A stretch of 64,000 nucleotides of DNA from positions 91,769 through 155,768 of the forward strand of contig CAKTTC010000005.1 of the NCBI GenBank assembly GCA_934613645.1, read 5' to 3'. This DNA comes from an uncultured Opitutales bacterium. GTDB taxonomy: Bacteria > Verrucomicrobiota > Verrucomicrobiia > Opitutales > Intestinicryptomonadaceae. The position numbers and the translations under genes were made by a program. The notes beneath the pieces were generated by a model. It was not told where the DNA came from and ran no database searches. It saw nothing but the letters and a program-made list of their open reading frames with translations. Below are positions 49,501 through 57,600 of this stretch, piece after piece; within the stretch, counting starts at the first letter, position 1, and every line of letters begins with the position of its first letter.

Positions 49501-52195
49501 GCACAAGAGCTTCGTCTCTGGTGGCGTCGGAGCGCGACATTCTGAAGTAGTATGTGGGGCGTCCGCCGTATTCGAAAACCTTCAAACGCTGGTTTGCAAC
49601 GCTGCCCAACGCCGAATACGGTGTGATGTCGCTGCCGACGGCGTGTTCGTGCGGGTAGTCAATCGTGGCGTAGAAGGGATTGCTCAGAATGATTCCGTGA
49701 TAGACGCTCTGCCAGAACGGAACAATGCCGTCGACGAGAGCCTCCTGCTTGCCGACGTAGCTCGGCCACGCGCTTGTATACAAAACGTAGTCGAGCGATT
49801 TTGCAACGTGGTCGCACGGGCCTTCGGAAGAGAAGCCCGCAAAATATTCGCCGAACATTTTGCCGATTTTGTTCATCCAGTCGGCGGTGTCGTTGCGCGT
49901 GCACGGGTGGTCGGAATTGAAGCAGTCGTGCGGGCGCACGCAGCTTGTTACGTCGACGTGCAAAATGCCGTTGAAGCCGATGCGCTGCATATACTCGCAG
50001 TCGGCCTTCATGTATTTTTCCTTTTCGAATATGCGCCTAAAGCACGGCGTGTATGCGCGGCCGTTCCAATAGATGGAAGTTTTCACGTAGTTGCCGCCCT
50101 TGTCCTTTGTGATGTCCGCCCAGTCGAACTTGTCGGCGATTGTGAAGTAGTCCATGTGGTTTATGTGACCCGTCACCTGATAACCCAGACTTTTCGCCAG
50201 ATTTATGTTGCGCATAAGAGCCTCTTCGCCGCCGAACTCTGCGGGAATGGGAGCAAGATCGGGGTAGTCGCCCTCGAATCCGCCGACACCCCAGCCGACA
50301 AAGCATGCCTCCACTTTATCGACGCCCAACTCGTTTAGGCGCGTAAGCATTGCGCCGAAGTCGTCGAAAGTGGCGTTTGCCCTGAGCGGGGGTTCGTTTT
50401 CGCCCCTGACTTGGTGCTCGATTTGGTCGGCGTTGTTTTTTTCGCCGAAGCGTTTTCTGAAGAAAATCGACTCCGCGCTGTATTTCAGGCGGGGATTGTT
50501 CTTTATCCGCTCCTTCAGCGGCTTTACTTCGCCGCGCGCGAGCTGGTAGTTGCGGTAGACGCGCCCCATGTCGCAGTATTCGGCGGTGTCGGCAAGCGGA
50601 TAGAAATCTACAATCAGGTCTTCCTGAGAGTGCGCCAAGCCGAGTTTCTGCATTCCGATGTCGGCTATTTTAAAGCGCGGGAAAATTTCGTATACGCCGT
50701 TGGCGACCTCCACTTTGATGTCGTATTCGTAGCGCAGCCCCTTGACTATTGCAACCCACGTTTCGCGCGGGTTTTTCATGCCGAAAACGGGCATAACCGT
50801 GCGCGCGCAGTCTTTTAAAGAAGCTTTCATCAGGCGGAACGTGCCTATGCGGCTGTCGCCCAAAACGAAGTAGCCGCGCTCCCCGTTGACCGCCTGCGCG
50901 GTGTTGAAAACAACGTCCACAGTGGCGATGTCGCCGTCGGCGGTGAGCTGTTCTTTGGGAATGCGATACCGCCACGCCGAGGGGTCGTCGGGCGAGACTT
51001 CAAGCTGCACGCGCGAAACCTCCGTAGCTCCCGAAGTGCGCGTAATGCGGATTTGCGCAGAACGCGAAGATTTGTCGGCAACGGCGTCGCCCGAATTCGC
51101 CCAAGCGAGCGTTCCGTTCGAGCCTACTTGCATATTTACGCCCAGCGCGCCGAGCTGGTAGCCGTCGGCCTTTTTGAAATAGATTTCCGCGCCGCCCTCC
51201 GTCAGCAGGCTTTTTACGTTGCCGATTGACAGATTCCCGCGCGCCTCTCCGCCGAAATCGACGTAGATTTTTATGTTTGCACCCTCCGAAATGGGAACGA
51301 GGCGGGCGATGGAAAGCGCGGCCTTGTCGGCGGTTTTTCCGTCGAGAGCCGAAACGTCGAGATAAAGCGACGCCCCGTCGGCGTAGCGGATTGTCCCGAT
51401 TTCATTGGCGGCCGACGCCCTGATTGTGAGCTTTGTTCCGCCCGAAGCGTTGCGCAGTTCGAACACGGAATCTCCCTGCGAAGACGCGCCGAATTTTGCG
51501 CCCGCAATTATTGCGTTGCGCGATTTGAGATTGAGAACGGAATTGTCGAAAACAAGAATTTCGTCGAAGCGCAAAGAGCCTTCCGCCGATTTGACATTCA
51601 GCGTCGTGTTTTCAATCTTGTTGAGGGCGCGCACTGCCGACAAGTCGGCAACCGATACCCCGTTTTGCTCCATGCGCGCGCCCGCGCCGAATGTCCATTT
51701 GCCGTTGTGCAGATACACGCAGTAGTTGTCGACGTTCCATTCGTCGTTGGCGGGCGCCCAGCGGTAGCCGTTTACGACGAACGCCCCGTTTATCGTGCTC
51801 TTGGTGCTTGTCATGCGCGTTCCGCCCGAAGTGAAAATCGTGCTGCCCGAAAACAATCCGCCGTCGAAGCCCGTTGTGAATTTCGACGTTTCGGCAATCG
51901 TCAAATTTCCGCCGCCGTCGAAAATCATATTGCCCATCGCCGTGCCGCTATTGCAGTGCGCCGCCGCCGTAAGTTCTACATTGGCGTTTAGGGTGATTGA
52001 TTTCCCCTGCTGGATTCGGTTGAAGATTCGCACAACCGCGGGGCTGTCTTCGCCCGCGTTGAAAGTCCAGCTTTCGGTCATCGGGGTGAATTCGTTCGTG
52101 AAATCGGCAGAGCCTGAAACGACCCTGTCGGCAAGGAGTGTGTAGCAGAACGATACGCACAGTATGAGTATCGCGAGGGGATTGGAGGTTCTCAT
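40580..52195 (-). CDS. giant exported multidomain protein (glycosidase-like barrel plus beta-helix/Ig blocks), 3871 aa
   Basis: The ATG at 52195 starts a signal peptide (MRTSNPLAILILCVSFCYTL). Approximate order: a beta-solenoid passenger region 20-540; a glycosidase-like (beta/alpha)8 barrel about 540-960 resembling DUF5696/GH101-like enzymes (VEACFVGWGVGGFEGDYP, GFNGILHVDVTS, GFSSEGPCDH; the D and E are possible catalytic acids). Ig-like domains lie near 968-1045, 1379-1452, 1817-2002 (two), 2436-2520 and 3311-3390. Four right-handed beta-helix blocks open with (Y/F)VS(P/K)xGxxxxDGxSW at about 1046, 1457, 2529 and 3397. Two further solenoid units lie at 2016-2432 and 2882-3305. The C-terminal ~130 residues (NIEKYVFNLDASKAASYADN) match the end domain of verrucomicrobial secreted proteins. 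No PEP-CTERM tag or autotransporter barrel is present. Likely a surface adhesin or glycan-binding enzyme. Confidence 0.88.
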   Translation of the reverse strand: MRTSNPLAILILCVSFCYTLLADRVVSGSADFTNEFTPMTESWTFNAGEDSPAVVRIFNRIQQGKSITLNANVELTAAAHCNSGTAMGNMIFDGGGNLTIAETSKFTTGFDGGLFSGSTIFTSGGTRMTSTKSTINGAFVVNGYRWAPANDEWNVDNYCVYLHNGKWTFGAGARMEQNGVSVADLSAVRALNKIENTTLNVKSAEGSLRFDEILVFDNSVLNLKSRNAIIAGAKFGASSQGDSVFELRNASGGTKLTIRASAANEIGTIRYADGASLYLDVSALDGKTADKAALSIARLVPISEGANIKIYVDFGGEARGNLSIGNVKSLLTEGGAEIYFKKADGYQLGALGVNMQVGSNGTLAWANSGDAVADKSSRSAQIRITRTSGATEVSRVQLEVSPDDPSAWRYRIPKEQLTADGDIATVDVVFNTAQAVNGERGYFVLGDSRIGTFRLMKASLKDCARTVMPVFGMKNPRETWVAIVKGLRYEYDIKVEVANGVYEIFPRFKIADIGMQKLGLAHSQEDLIVDFYPLADTAEYCDMGRVYRNYQLARGEVKPLKERIKNNPRLKYSAESIFFRKRFGEKNNADQIEHQVRGENEPPLRANATFDDFGAMLTRLNELGVDKVEACFVGWGVGGFEGDYPDLAPIPAEFGGEEALMRNINLAKSLGYQVTGHINHMDYFTIADKFDWADITKDKGGNYVKTSIYWNGRAYTPCFRRIFEKEKYMKADCEYMQRIGFNGILHVDVTSCVRPHDCFNSDHPCTRNDTADWMNKIGKMFGEYFAGFSSEGPCDHVAKSLDYVLYTSAWPSYVGKQEALVDGIVPFWQSVYHGIILSNPFYATIDYPHEHAVGSDITPYSALGSVANQRLKVFEYGGRPTYYFRMSRSDATRDEALVPVAEAYKEYAPTAYLQYEYIESHREISSGVFVTGYSDGSEVITNYNDTPFSYAGRTVGAKDFLLLNPRSVSIDAQSRVVAGAQFTLKAVCDVAGATYRWYKNGVLIEGETSDTLTISQTESSAVYKVEVEKNGNVYASNDWTISVGNPRLFVSKSGAAGNDGLSWATALPDLKSALARADFANCVPEIWVAAGTYALEETASVSSSVRILGGFAGTEASPDDRPLSGSDTVLFGGGERRIIEASQKCGVLAFDRVWFASASSSESGGAVYSLAAENVFTNCRFVQNASAKNGGAAAFAGGAVSFKNCDFFGNTAASGGAVNADSSAVVLANATFRQNSATQQGGAVSFFDSQTTVVHATFSGNSAGTSGGAVSASGGTLAAVNSIFWDDSAPADSEISVSGAAAEVSNSVVAGGFEGGSAITSANPNLGEFKRRQFSAVYTMLPAAGASADGLAAQDARAPNFDANSVARTFPCFAGAAQAAGIAVSVSTPTAGETFVLSVAEVSGATYKWFKNGTEIAGATSAALEVSQTEADAQYECKIFDASGALLSALATSVGTKPVSVVYVSPDGNDSADGLSWRNAKATLKAALAALPATPIDGSVVKMASGEYPIAAAVAVSKPNVKIVGGLSPATDEGVPTSVPTVLDGGSAARILSVSAAAEFENLVLRNASADSGAAALVSADAVFKRCKFVSNASVWNGAAVQVAAGAPVFENCEFENNTATFAGGAVYMKNAGAASFKNCLFAGNKAKIGSAVICNATDAVFANCTFTDNATTEGNAATHCIEITNSASPVFDSCTLLGGAGAQSCAVIAGSSSTPKFYNSILWNWKNSASSAITISGGASATVENCVVDTGFAGGKNVYTSDPELGALTDLGGTRVVPIGYNGSAAWTGRAFESSPATDAAGNARSATRCIGAFEITKNLAFTLQPRNANAFVGKSASFAAEVESDAECSLQWEKSSDGGATWTPVDGANSATFSIESAALTDAGLYRCSATLEGSVAHSFAATLSVGDPVSVVSEPSAATTEVGGSATFSVSATGSNLQYQWQIMLANGVWTDIEGATDSALTLSDIPSEYNGAFVRCRIYNSAVSAYSFAASLAVSNSPTISGYAVASEMSITGFITLENGAYFYVDEDTSLSSIRAMKDAVAEVNIADGAKVVLTNENNYAFGSTIASQNKGSVLISGGGTLSMTGATGDVFIRNMNLDLRVPTTSDFNSFNSANANIRFGANWTGARMIGGHDSAITIENGVVYKCTGTYFNLHASSSTLNIGEPSETVLVGDARAKLIMGEDTDSAAALHAAGKSYINGVVYLRGQMNVINSGQYCAMFLASCQIGESAWIDQLSSDPQFPVIVGSPTFAADGTSGIVSNAATDSLCFGSRLFITDGATLRLNSTDAFRIGRVDNSYNRQCKSVFTVSNFTAANMKKSGEVVYEDAFGAANAKLVLGAENNFGAFEFFPNSTLEITLNGNKINVGKFALMPESESGTFTLKINDFQAGLVRISAMTAAQIGALNIVDSEGNPIDYTLVPVSEFTATDFVLGGAVSITDSPKNAVILDGDTATFFVGAAGSAERTYQWQVSADGGATWQNVDSATSAKYSFNATTAQCGYLYRCVVSGGGETAVSDAARLAAFGTATVYVSPEGDNSDGASWQTAFNTLAAAVASAPDGARIFVKNGTFTTSRIVIEKNLEIIGGFAGYESSAESRSGGETVVSGGGAHALLLVRNCTVLLRSLTVAETSSSSAINAGNSNLFLRNVRIRDARNPSGNGGAIYAYSGSYIDVLDCEFENCSTYWAGGALFLREASGRVSRAYFGNCNSDNVSGLIHLAGGNLYMENTTVFDCFPHSGKASVISAAENSATQTHSTFVANLCTFAQNGISNKTLVGVAAGSSAHLFNSIVWGGDGVLSAGKSVEVSNCVLNEATGENVSTANPNLSAPAYAAGSPVRTMEAGEGSSAIGLASVPNALSDAAGRARAMPLCTAGAAEYAVQSLVLQNGAYVRVDGNRTAASAYTEVNGAAAEVNVSRGSQLVLSSANSGAAGTFGCALGQPDASLHGSILFSGDGTLKLTSTDSFIKNVSVDFDIDVDAPASGLQLENAELFISKSWRGARLLKGLNSTITVRNGAEMICNKTYFNFYMPSSAINIGEPSETPLSGAARARFITGTSAGGSSSMLCLGNTYINGYVEVNGRMATGLGTSGAQFCTVKFVSAVFDKYAEVAQNCSVAGFPAVLGGLAVEGAGAVSSAAEGALRFDSRVFVADGATLELRSTDAFSIASDGGTALPQAQSTFTISAFDPTKVAATDSGYDTSAALGAANAKLVLGADNNFGAFEFFPNSTLEITLGGHCLNVGKFALMPEVSEGTFTLKFNDFAANLVRISGMTAAEIRALDIVDAQGNPLVYTLTPAEENAETDFYFSATVGILKSPANAVARAGENAVFSVLSDGDGTYQWQKFENGVWVDIEGATSNTLEVSASAADNGAKFRCVISKGGVKIATSSAEMVLLGSTDIYVSPEGDNSDGASWSGAYTSLSAAVSRAPAGARIKVAGNASIGGRIGISKNLEIEGGYEFGADAPTGVSVLDCGSSVAAFNVVNSAVLSLKNLEIRNTAGIPAIGVNASTLALEKCRFVNVNTTPSGGAIYAEQGSIVSVESCEFENCSTAYAGGAIFLRNSRGIINSVFIGLNSATTGGAAVYLKDSSLDMTNATIYGGTPAVLGNPRSAVQLVGSKARIDCGTFVQSAASANFFALVDVASELTLRNSIVWGNLAAAFDNSGVLDAKNCIVDTGCAGENISTQNPELSEPAYSGASFVRTMQVSADSVAVGAGVLTDPMSDACSRPRRAPNCTVGAFEYMSDYSQWAVDGGIGDSSADYRAIPHSDGITNIEKYVFNLDASKAASYADNPNFVFSNDGTTAVLRFQKRTVLPDGVSVQAVYSTDMENWSPAEITVDSSENGFDYCRVEMAPDASGKIFIRLKIDIQE

Positions 52196-52216
52196 AGTAG
52201 TAATAGTCGAGTTAAA

Positions 52217-52239
52217 TGGGTAGAGGCCTATACTACCCA
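52217..52239. promoter_or_regulatory. inverted repeat upstream of the giant gene
   Basis: TGGGTAG (52217-52223) and CTACCCA (52233-52239) lie 22 bases before the ATG at 52195. It may be an operator or a leader hairpin. Confidence 0.4.
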
Positions 52240-52502
52240 AAAGTCTTCGGGCTGTCAACACAAACATAGCGGCGAATTGAAAAAAACTGGACTTTTTTTT
52301 GGAAAATGAGCGAACTTTAAAGAATGAAATCTTCGTCAATACTTCCACCACCCGCGGCTCGCTAAAAACGGGTCGAACTTCGGATTACTCGGAATAAATC
52401 CTCCCTCCGACGCGGCTATGCGGCGGTTCGGGTGCGGTGTGCACCGTTTGTTTGGCTCGTTTGTAAAACAAACAAAACGATTCAATTCAACAAAACGGAC
52501 AA

Positions 52503-52850
52503 ATGAAGAATTTATATATTTTTATGGTATTGGCGGGCGGCGCGCTCTACGGAACGATGTCGTCTTTCGTGAAACTTTCCTACGCCAACGGATTCACCGC
52601 GGCGGAGGTGTCGTTTTTTCAGGCGTTTTTCGCGGCGGTGTTCCTGTGGATTGCCGCAGCCAAACGCCCTTCGGCAAACGCCCCGCGCATTCCGCGCGGA
52701 CAGGCTGTGCCTACGCTGTTCGCGGGCGCGGCAATAGGAATGGCAAACTACCTGTATTACCAATCGCTGCCGTTCATTTCGGCGTCGCTTGCGATTGTCG
52801 TTTTAATGCAGTTTACTTGGTTCTGTATCGCGCCAGAAGGTTTGACGTAG
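52503..52850 (+). pseudogene. EamA/DMT-family transporter, 3' part lost at prophage junction
   Basis: The first ~106 codons encode a normal EamA N-terminal half: TM1 YIFMVLAGGALYGTMSSFVK, TM2 VSFFQAFFAAVFLWIAAAK, and TM3-TM4 GMANYLYYQSLPFISASLAIVVLMQFTW. The family then expects six more helices, but after FTW the frame reads nine unrelated residues and stops at 52850. Phage tail genes begin 340 bases further on. The simplest reading is that the prophage integrated here and carries the remaining half at its far end beyond the window. A new stop-capped product of 115 aa is unlikely to transport. Confidence 0.8.
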
Positions 52851-53189
52851 TTGTGCCAAACGTTTGACCATTTTGGCAATTTTCCTCCCCGCAAAAGCCC
52901 CGTTGCATTCTGGTTGCAAGGGGGCTGCGTTGTCTTTGCAGGAGTGTTGCAAGGTTCGGGATTTTTGTTGTCGGCTGAGAGGCAACATTCGGAGCTGAGG
53001 AAACACAATCTCGAAATAGTCGGGAATGAATCAGAATTCCGCAAACACGAAAATCGAGCACAGCTAAAAGCCTTTCTTTTTTAATTCGCTTCGCATTTTC
53101 TAAGTTGGAGGGCGTTTCTTTGAAAATGTCCTCTTGTTTTTCCAAGTTGCCCGAAAATCTCGCCGTTTTGTTGGGTTGTTCAAGGTCTG
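52851..53189. other. 339 bases at the prophage left end without a convincing gene
   Basis: Open frames exist on both strands, but none has protein-like composition or a start context. TGCCAAA...TTTGGCA forms an inverted repeat near 52854-52879. This stretch probably holds the attachment-site arm and the end of the tail operon. Confidence 0.5.
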
Positions 53190-53543
53190 TTAAGCCCCGC
53201 CCGAATCTTCCGTGCCGCTGTCGTCGGTGTCGGTCGCGAACTTGCCGTCGGAGAGGTATTGGTTGTAGATGTCCTCAATCTGCCCGTCGAACCACTCGGC
53301 GAAGTTTGCGATAGTCGCCGTATCGGCTGAATCCGCCAAGCCGTCGGCCGCGACAATCGCTTTGAGCTTGTCGACTGTCGCCGTGGCGAGCGTCAGCGAA
53401 ACGGCCGTCGTGTTTGCCGCCTTGTTTTCGTAGGTTTCCACCTTTTCGAGCAACGCCGACGTCTCCACGCCGAACTCCTTTTTGAGCACCTTTTTGAGCG
53501 TTTGGAGGGCGGAATCGTCCCCCAGCAAATCTGAATCTGCCAT
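53190..53543 (-). CDS. phage hypothetical protein, 117 aa
   Basis: A small acidic, helical protein (MADSDLLGDDSALQTLKKVL, TATVDKLKAIVAADG) with an Asp/Ser/Gly tail. No family recognised. It is the last gene of the tail operon, 20 bases after the 361-aa gene, in the place where small tail-fibre accessory or assembly proteins are found. Confidence 0.7.
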   Translation of the reverse strand: MADSDLLGDDSALQTLKKVLKKEFGVETSALLEKVETYENKAANTTAVSLTLATATVDKLKAIVAADGLADSADTATIANFAEWFDGQIEDIYNQYLSDGKFATDTDDSGTEDSGGA

Positions 53544-53563
53544 ATCGTTCCTTTCTATCTATA

Positions 53564-54649
53564 TTATATACATTTTGTCTTTTTCACGCGGAGCTCGTAG
53601 ACGCCGTTTTCGCGGTCGAAAGACGGTTCGGGCTCGGCATACTGAAACCAGTCGCCGCGGGCGATTTTTGCACGCCACTGCGCGGGCGAAGGGATTGTCT
53701 GCCTCGAAATCACGCTGAATTCCAACCCCGACTGCTGGTGCGGCACGAAAATTTCCCTGCCGCTGAGGTCGGGTTCGTTTACCGAAAACGTGATTTCCTC
53801 GCGAATCGGCCGCCTGCGCTTTTTGTAGACGCGCGTGGAGTGCGCGCGAATCATCTTGCCCGCATACGGTTGAAGCGTGATGTTGATGTCGCTGGGCATT
53901 GGAATACCGTTGAGGCATTGGAAGAAGCTCTCGAACTCGGCAATGCCGCGATTGGGGTGCGGATTGCGCACAACCGGCACTTCGAACGAAATCGTCCCCG
54001 AAATTTCAATCTTGTTGCCGACCTTCCGAACAATGCGCGTGGGGGAACTGTGGACGTTGGAAACGAAGCACCGCCACGGGTTGAGGGCGCCCAGAATGTC
54101 CTTTGTCATATACCAACAGTTGAGCTTCACGAAGATATAGTCGCCCGTGTTGAAACGCTCGGGATTGGTGACGGCGAGAATCGTGTTGTGGTAGAAGTCG
54201 GTGTCCCAGCGGTGTCCCGCGCCGCGCCCGATTACAAGCGGAGACTCCGAAGCGTAGTCGGGGTCTTCCAACCCCCAAATCGGCACGACGTCGCTGTCCA
54301 TCACGACATACGTCTTTTTCGGCGCGTAGACGTAGGTTTCGGTCACCAACAGCAGGTCGCCCTCCTCGTTGGCGGGCGCGGGCGACTGCGCCCCGAGAAC
54401 GTAGTTGCGGCTTTTCAACGCCGACAAATGCGCCGCGGGAATGTCGCCAAAAACCTCCTCTCCGTCGATGTTTTTCAAGCCGAAGTCAAGCGGCGCGCCG
54501 CGCGTCTGCTTCACGCGCTGGTAGTCGTCGCGGTTGACGTAGTATTTCAGGCGAATCCAGTAGTTCGCCTCGTCGCCGAATTCTGCGAAGCGGAAGACGG
54601 GCTCGTAAGTGCCCGCGTAAACCCGTTTTGAAAAGTAATCGTCTATCAT
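53564..54649 (-). CDS. phage distal tail protein candidate, 361 aa
   Basis: A beta-rich protein following the tape measure gene with a 4-base ATGA overlap. Residues include FRFAEFGDEANYWIRLKYYV near 20-39, VPIWGLEDPDYASESPLVIG near 122-141, and a C-terminal QTIPSPAQWRAKIARGDWFQ. Genes in this position usually encode distal tail or baseplate hub proteins; the sequence itself does not identify which. It ends about 20 bases before the 117-aa gene. Confidence 0.72.
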   Translation of the reverse strand: MIDDYFSKRVYAGTYEPVFRFAEFGDEANYWIRLKYYVNRDDYQRVKQTRGAPLDFGLKNIDGEEVFGDIPAAHLSALKSRNYVLGAQSPAPANEEGDLLLVTETYVYAPKKTYVVMDSDVVPIWGLEDPDYASESPLVIGRGAGHRWDTDFYHNTILAVTNPERFNTGDYIFVKLNCWYMTKDILGALNPWRCFVSNVHSSPTRIVRKVGNKIEISGTISFEVPVVRNPHPNRGIAEFESFFQCLNGIPMPSDINITLQPYAGKMIRAHSTRVYKKRRRPIREEITFSVNEPDLSGREIFVPHQQSGLEFSVISRQTIPSPAQWRAKIARGDWFQYAEPEPSFDRENGVYELRVKKTKCI

Positions 54650-57600
54650 CTTGTGCCCTCCACATATTCGCCGCTGCTCGAAAAACCGCTTTCGCTCTGC
54701 CCGCGCACGCTCTTTTCGATTGACTCCAACAGCGCGACAATCCTGCGCTGGTCTTTGCCACCCGCGTTTGCCGACTGGTTGGGCGGGTTCTGTGTTCTGT
54801 TTGTCAAAGCCTTGCGCGCGGGCGTCGTCTTGGTCTCGGTCTTCTTCGCCTCCTCGTCCTTCCTTTCGAGCTTGCGCGGCTCGGCGGGCTTGTCGGACGC
54901 CTCGGCGATGTCCCTGACGCCCTTGGGCGCAACGCCTGCCATTTTGGCCGAAACGCTTTCGACGCTGCCCAAGTAGTTCTGCGCCTGCCGCGTCATCTCC
55001 TTTGCCGACGCCGACTGCGTCTGCTTTGCCTGCTCCATACCCGCGCCTTTGCCGTCGCGGAAGTCGGTCCAGCCGACATTCGCGCCGATTGCGCCGGTGC
55101 GGCGCGCCTCCTTGAATTGAGCGTATTGTTCGGCGTATTTTGCCGAAACAGTCGCGGGAAGACCGTTTCTGCTTCCCCTTCCCGAAGTCAGCGTATTCTG
55201 TCCGAACCCGCTCCCGAAGGCTTGCCCCCGCTGCGTTCCGAAACCGCCGCCGAAACCGCGCCCGCCCGCAAGCGAATTTTTCCGCGACAACGCCGAAGAC
55301 TCGCCTTCGAAGCCGAGCGATGTGCTGCGCGAATTCTGCCCCGCGCCGAAGCCCTGCTGTGGTGTCAAGCCGCCCGCCTTGCCGCCGCGCTGCTGCTCCT
55401 GCTGGGCTTTGTAGGAGTTGGTCTGGCGCATCATATTGCCGAGCTTTTTCTTGTCGGAATCCGAAACGCCCTGCAAGCCCGCAAGCGTGCGGCGGATTTC
55501 GCGCTCCTCCTCCAACGCCTGAGCCTCCTTCAATTTGCCCTGAGCTTTGAGCTGTTCGATTTTGTTCGCCAGAATTATGTCCTCGATTTTCGCCTGCGCA
55601 TTCTTTGCGAGATTCTGGCGTTCGGTCTCGTCTGAAATGGACTTTTCAAGATTGTAGCGTTCCTTTGCCTGCGCGTTGGCGGAATTTTGCAACGCCACAA
55701 GCTGGTCGCGGCTCATTCCCTCTTTGCGCGACGCCTCGAAGATTTCGGAGGCAAGCTGTGCCACGCGTTGCGAGCCTTCCAATTCCTTTGCGAGCGTTTC
55801 GTTGCCAGAGGCGCGGGCGCGGAGAATGTCCAGCTCCAAATCGTGCTGCCGCGTCTTTGCCGATTCCGTTTCGGCGTTGAGCCACTTCTGGGCGTCGGCT
55901 TCTTGTTGGAGCTCGCCGAGTTTCATTTTCGCGAATTTTTCGGCGTCGGTCATAATCCTGACGCGGTCTTGTTCCGAGTTCACCAAGTGTGCGTGGTCGG
56001 CGTAGTATTTTTTCTGGATTTCGAGTGCTTTCTGCGCAAGTTCGACGTGCGCAAGCTCCGCCTCGCGGAACTTGACGATGCGCTCTATTCCCACCGCGCG
56101 CGCGGCGTTGAGGTCTTTTTCGACTTGGTATTTGCGCTCAACTTCGCGGTTCGTCATCGACTCAAATTCGGCGGCGGCGGCAGCCTTGACGCGTTCGACG
56201 TAGAGCTTTTGCAGCTCGGCAAGTTCGCGCTTTTTCTCGACCAACTTTTGGGCGTTTTCGACGGCGTTCGTTGCACCGTTTCCCTGCGCGGCTTCGAGAC
56301 TGGCGATTTCCGCTGAGAGCTTTTCGATTGATTCCGCGGTGTCGGACGCAGAGGCGTTTGCCTTTTTGAGCTCAGCTTCGTAGTCGGCAATCACGCCCGC
56401 AGCCTTGCGTATTTCGGCGGCCTCGCGGCGGCGCGCCTCGTAGGCTTCGCGGGTTTTTTGCGCCTCCTCGTCTTCGGCATCGGTGAGGCTCGAAACGTAT
56501 TCGACCAGCTGCGAAATTCCGAGAATCGCCGCCGTGACGGCGGTCGCCAAAAGCCCGAGCGGATTGGCGCGGACTGCCGCGTTTAGCCCGTGCATCGCGG
56601 CGGTCGTCGTGCGCACGCCGCCCGCAACGCCCAAGAACGAATCGGCAACTTTAAGCAATCCGCCCACCTTTGTGAACGCAAAGCCCACCGCAAGCGACGT
56701 GAGCGAAAGCGTCAAAGCCTTGACGGCTATCGGCATCGAAGTGACGAGTTCGCAGACAGCCCGCAGCATTGTCGCAACGTTTTTGATTGCTGGCGCGAAA
56801 GCCTCGCCGACTACTTCCTGCAAGTCGCCCCAAGCGTTGGCGCACTGTTTGAGCCTGCCGTCGAGCGTGTCGACGCCCGCCTCGGCTTGGGCGAAGCCCG
56901 ACGCGGCAAGCTTCTGGACTTCGGCGAGTTTTTCGGCTTCGGTAGTGCATTTTGAAAGCGCGGGTATGTATTCCTGCAATGCTGTTGTTTTGCCCTGCAC
57001 GGCGGCGGAAGCGGCTTTTGTGGCCGTCATCACGTCCATTCCGAGCGCGGTCGAAAGCCCGATTGCCGTGCGGATTGCACCCTCCATCTGCGCGGCGTTG
57101 ACGCCCATTGCCGACGCCATAGCCTGCATTTCCAAAACCTGCTCGTCGCCGTAGGTTGTGATGCGCTGGATTTCGGAGGCGAGGTTTTGCATAATCGGCA
57201 GCACCTCCGAAACCCTGCCACCCTGCGCGCGTATGGCTTCGGAGACTTTCTGCACCGCCGCTTCCTGCCGCCCAAACGCCTGAATTGTTGCCGTTATCGC
57301 CGACGGAAGTTGCGTTGCCAGACGCGTGCCCATCGCGCCAAGCTCCATATACGCCCCCTGTAATGTAGAAGAAAACCCGTCGATTTCATCTTTCGTTTTT
57401 TTCGTTTCGTCCCGAAATTTTTTCGAACTGTCCGAAGCCTTGTCGGTCGCACCCGAGACGTTTTCCATCGCCTTTTTGTTGGCAAGCGTGGCGGTCAAAA
57501 GGTCTTTGCTTGTCTTGGAAAGTTGCGCCGCCGACATCGACACCGCCGAAAATGTCTGCCCGTTTATCACGGACATTTCCGCGCTGATTGCCCGCAGCTC

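Noticed and set aside
52757..53145. Overlapping minus-strand frames across the prophage junction
   Set aside because: They run into the EamA gene on the other strand and have unlikely composition; no ribosome site or family.
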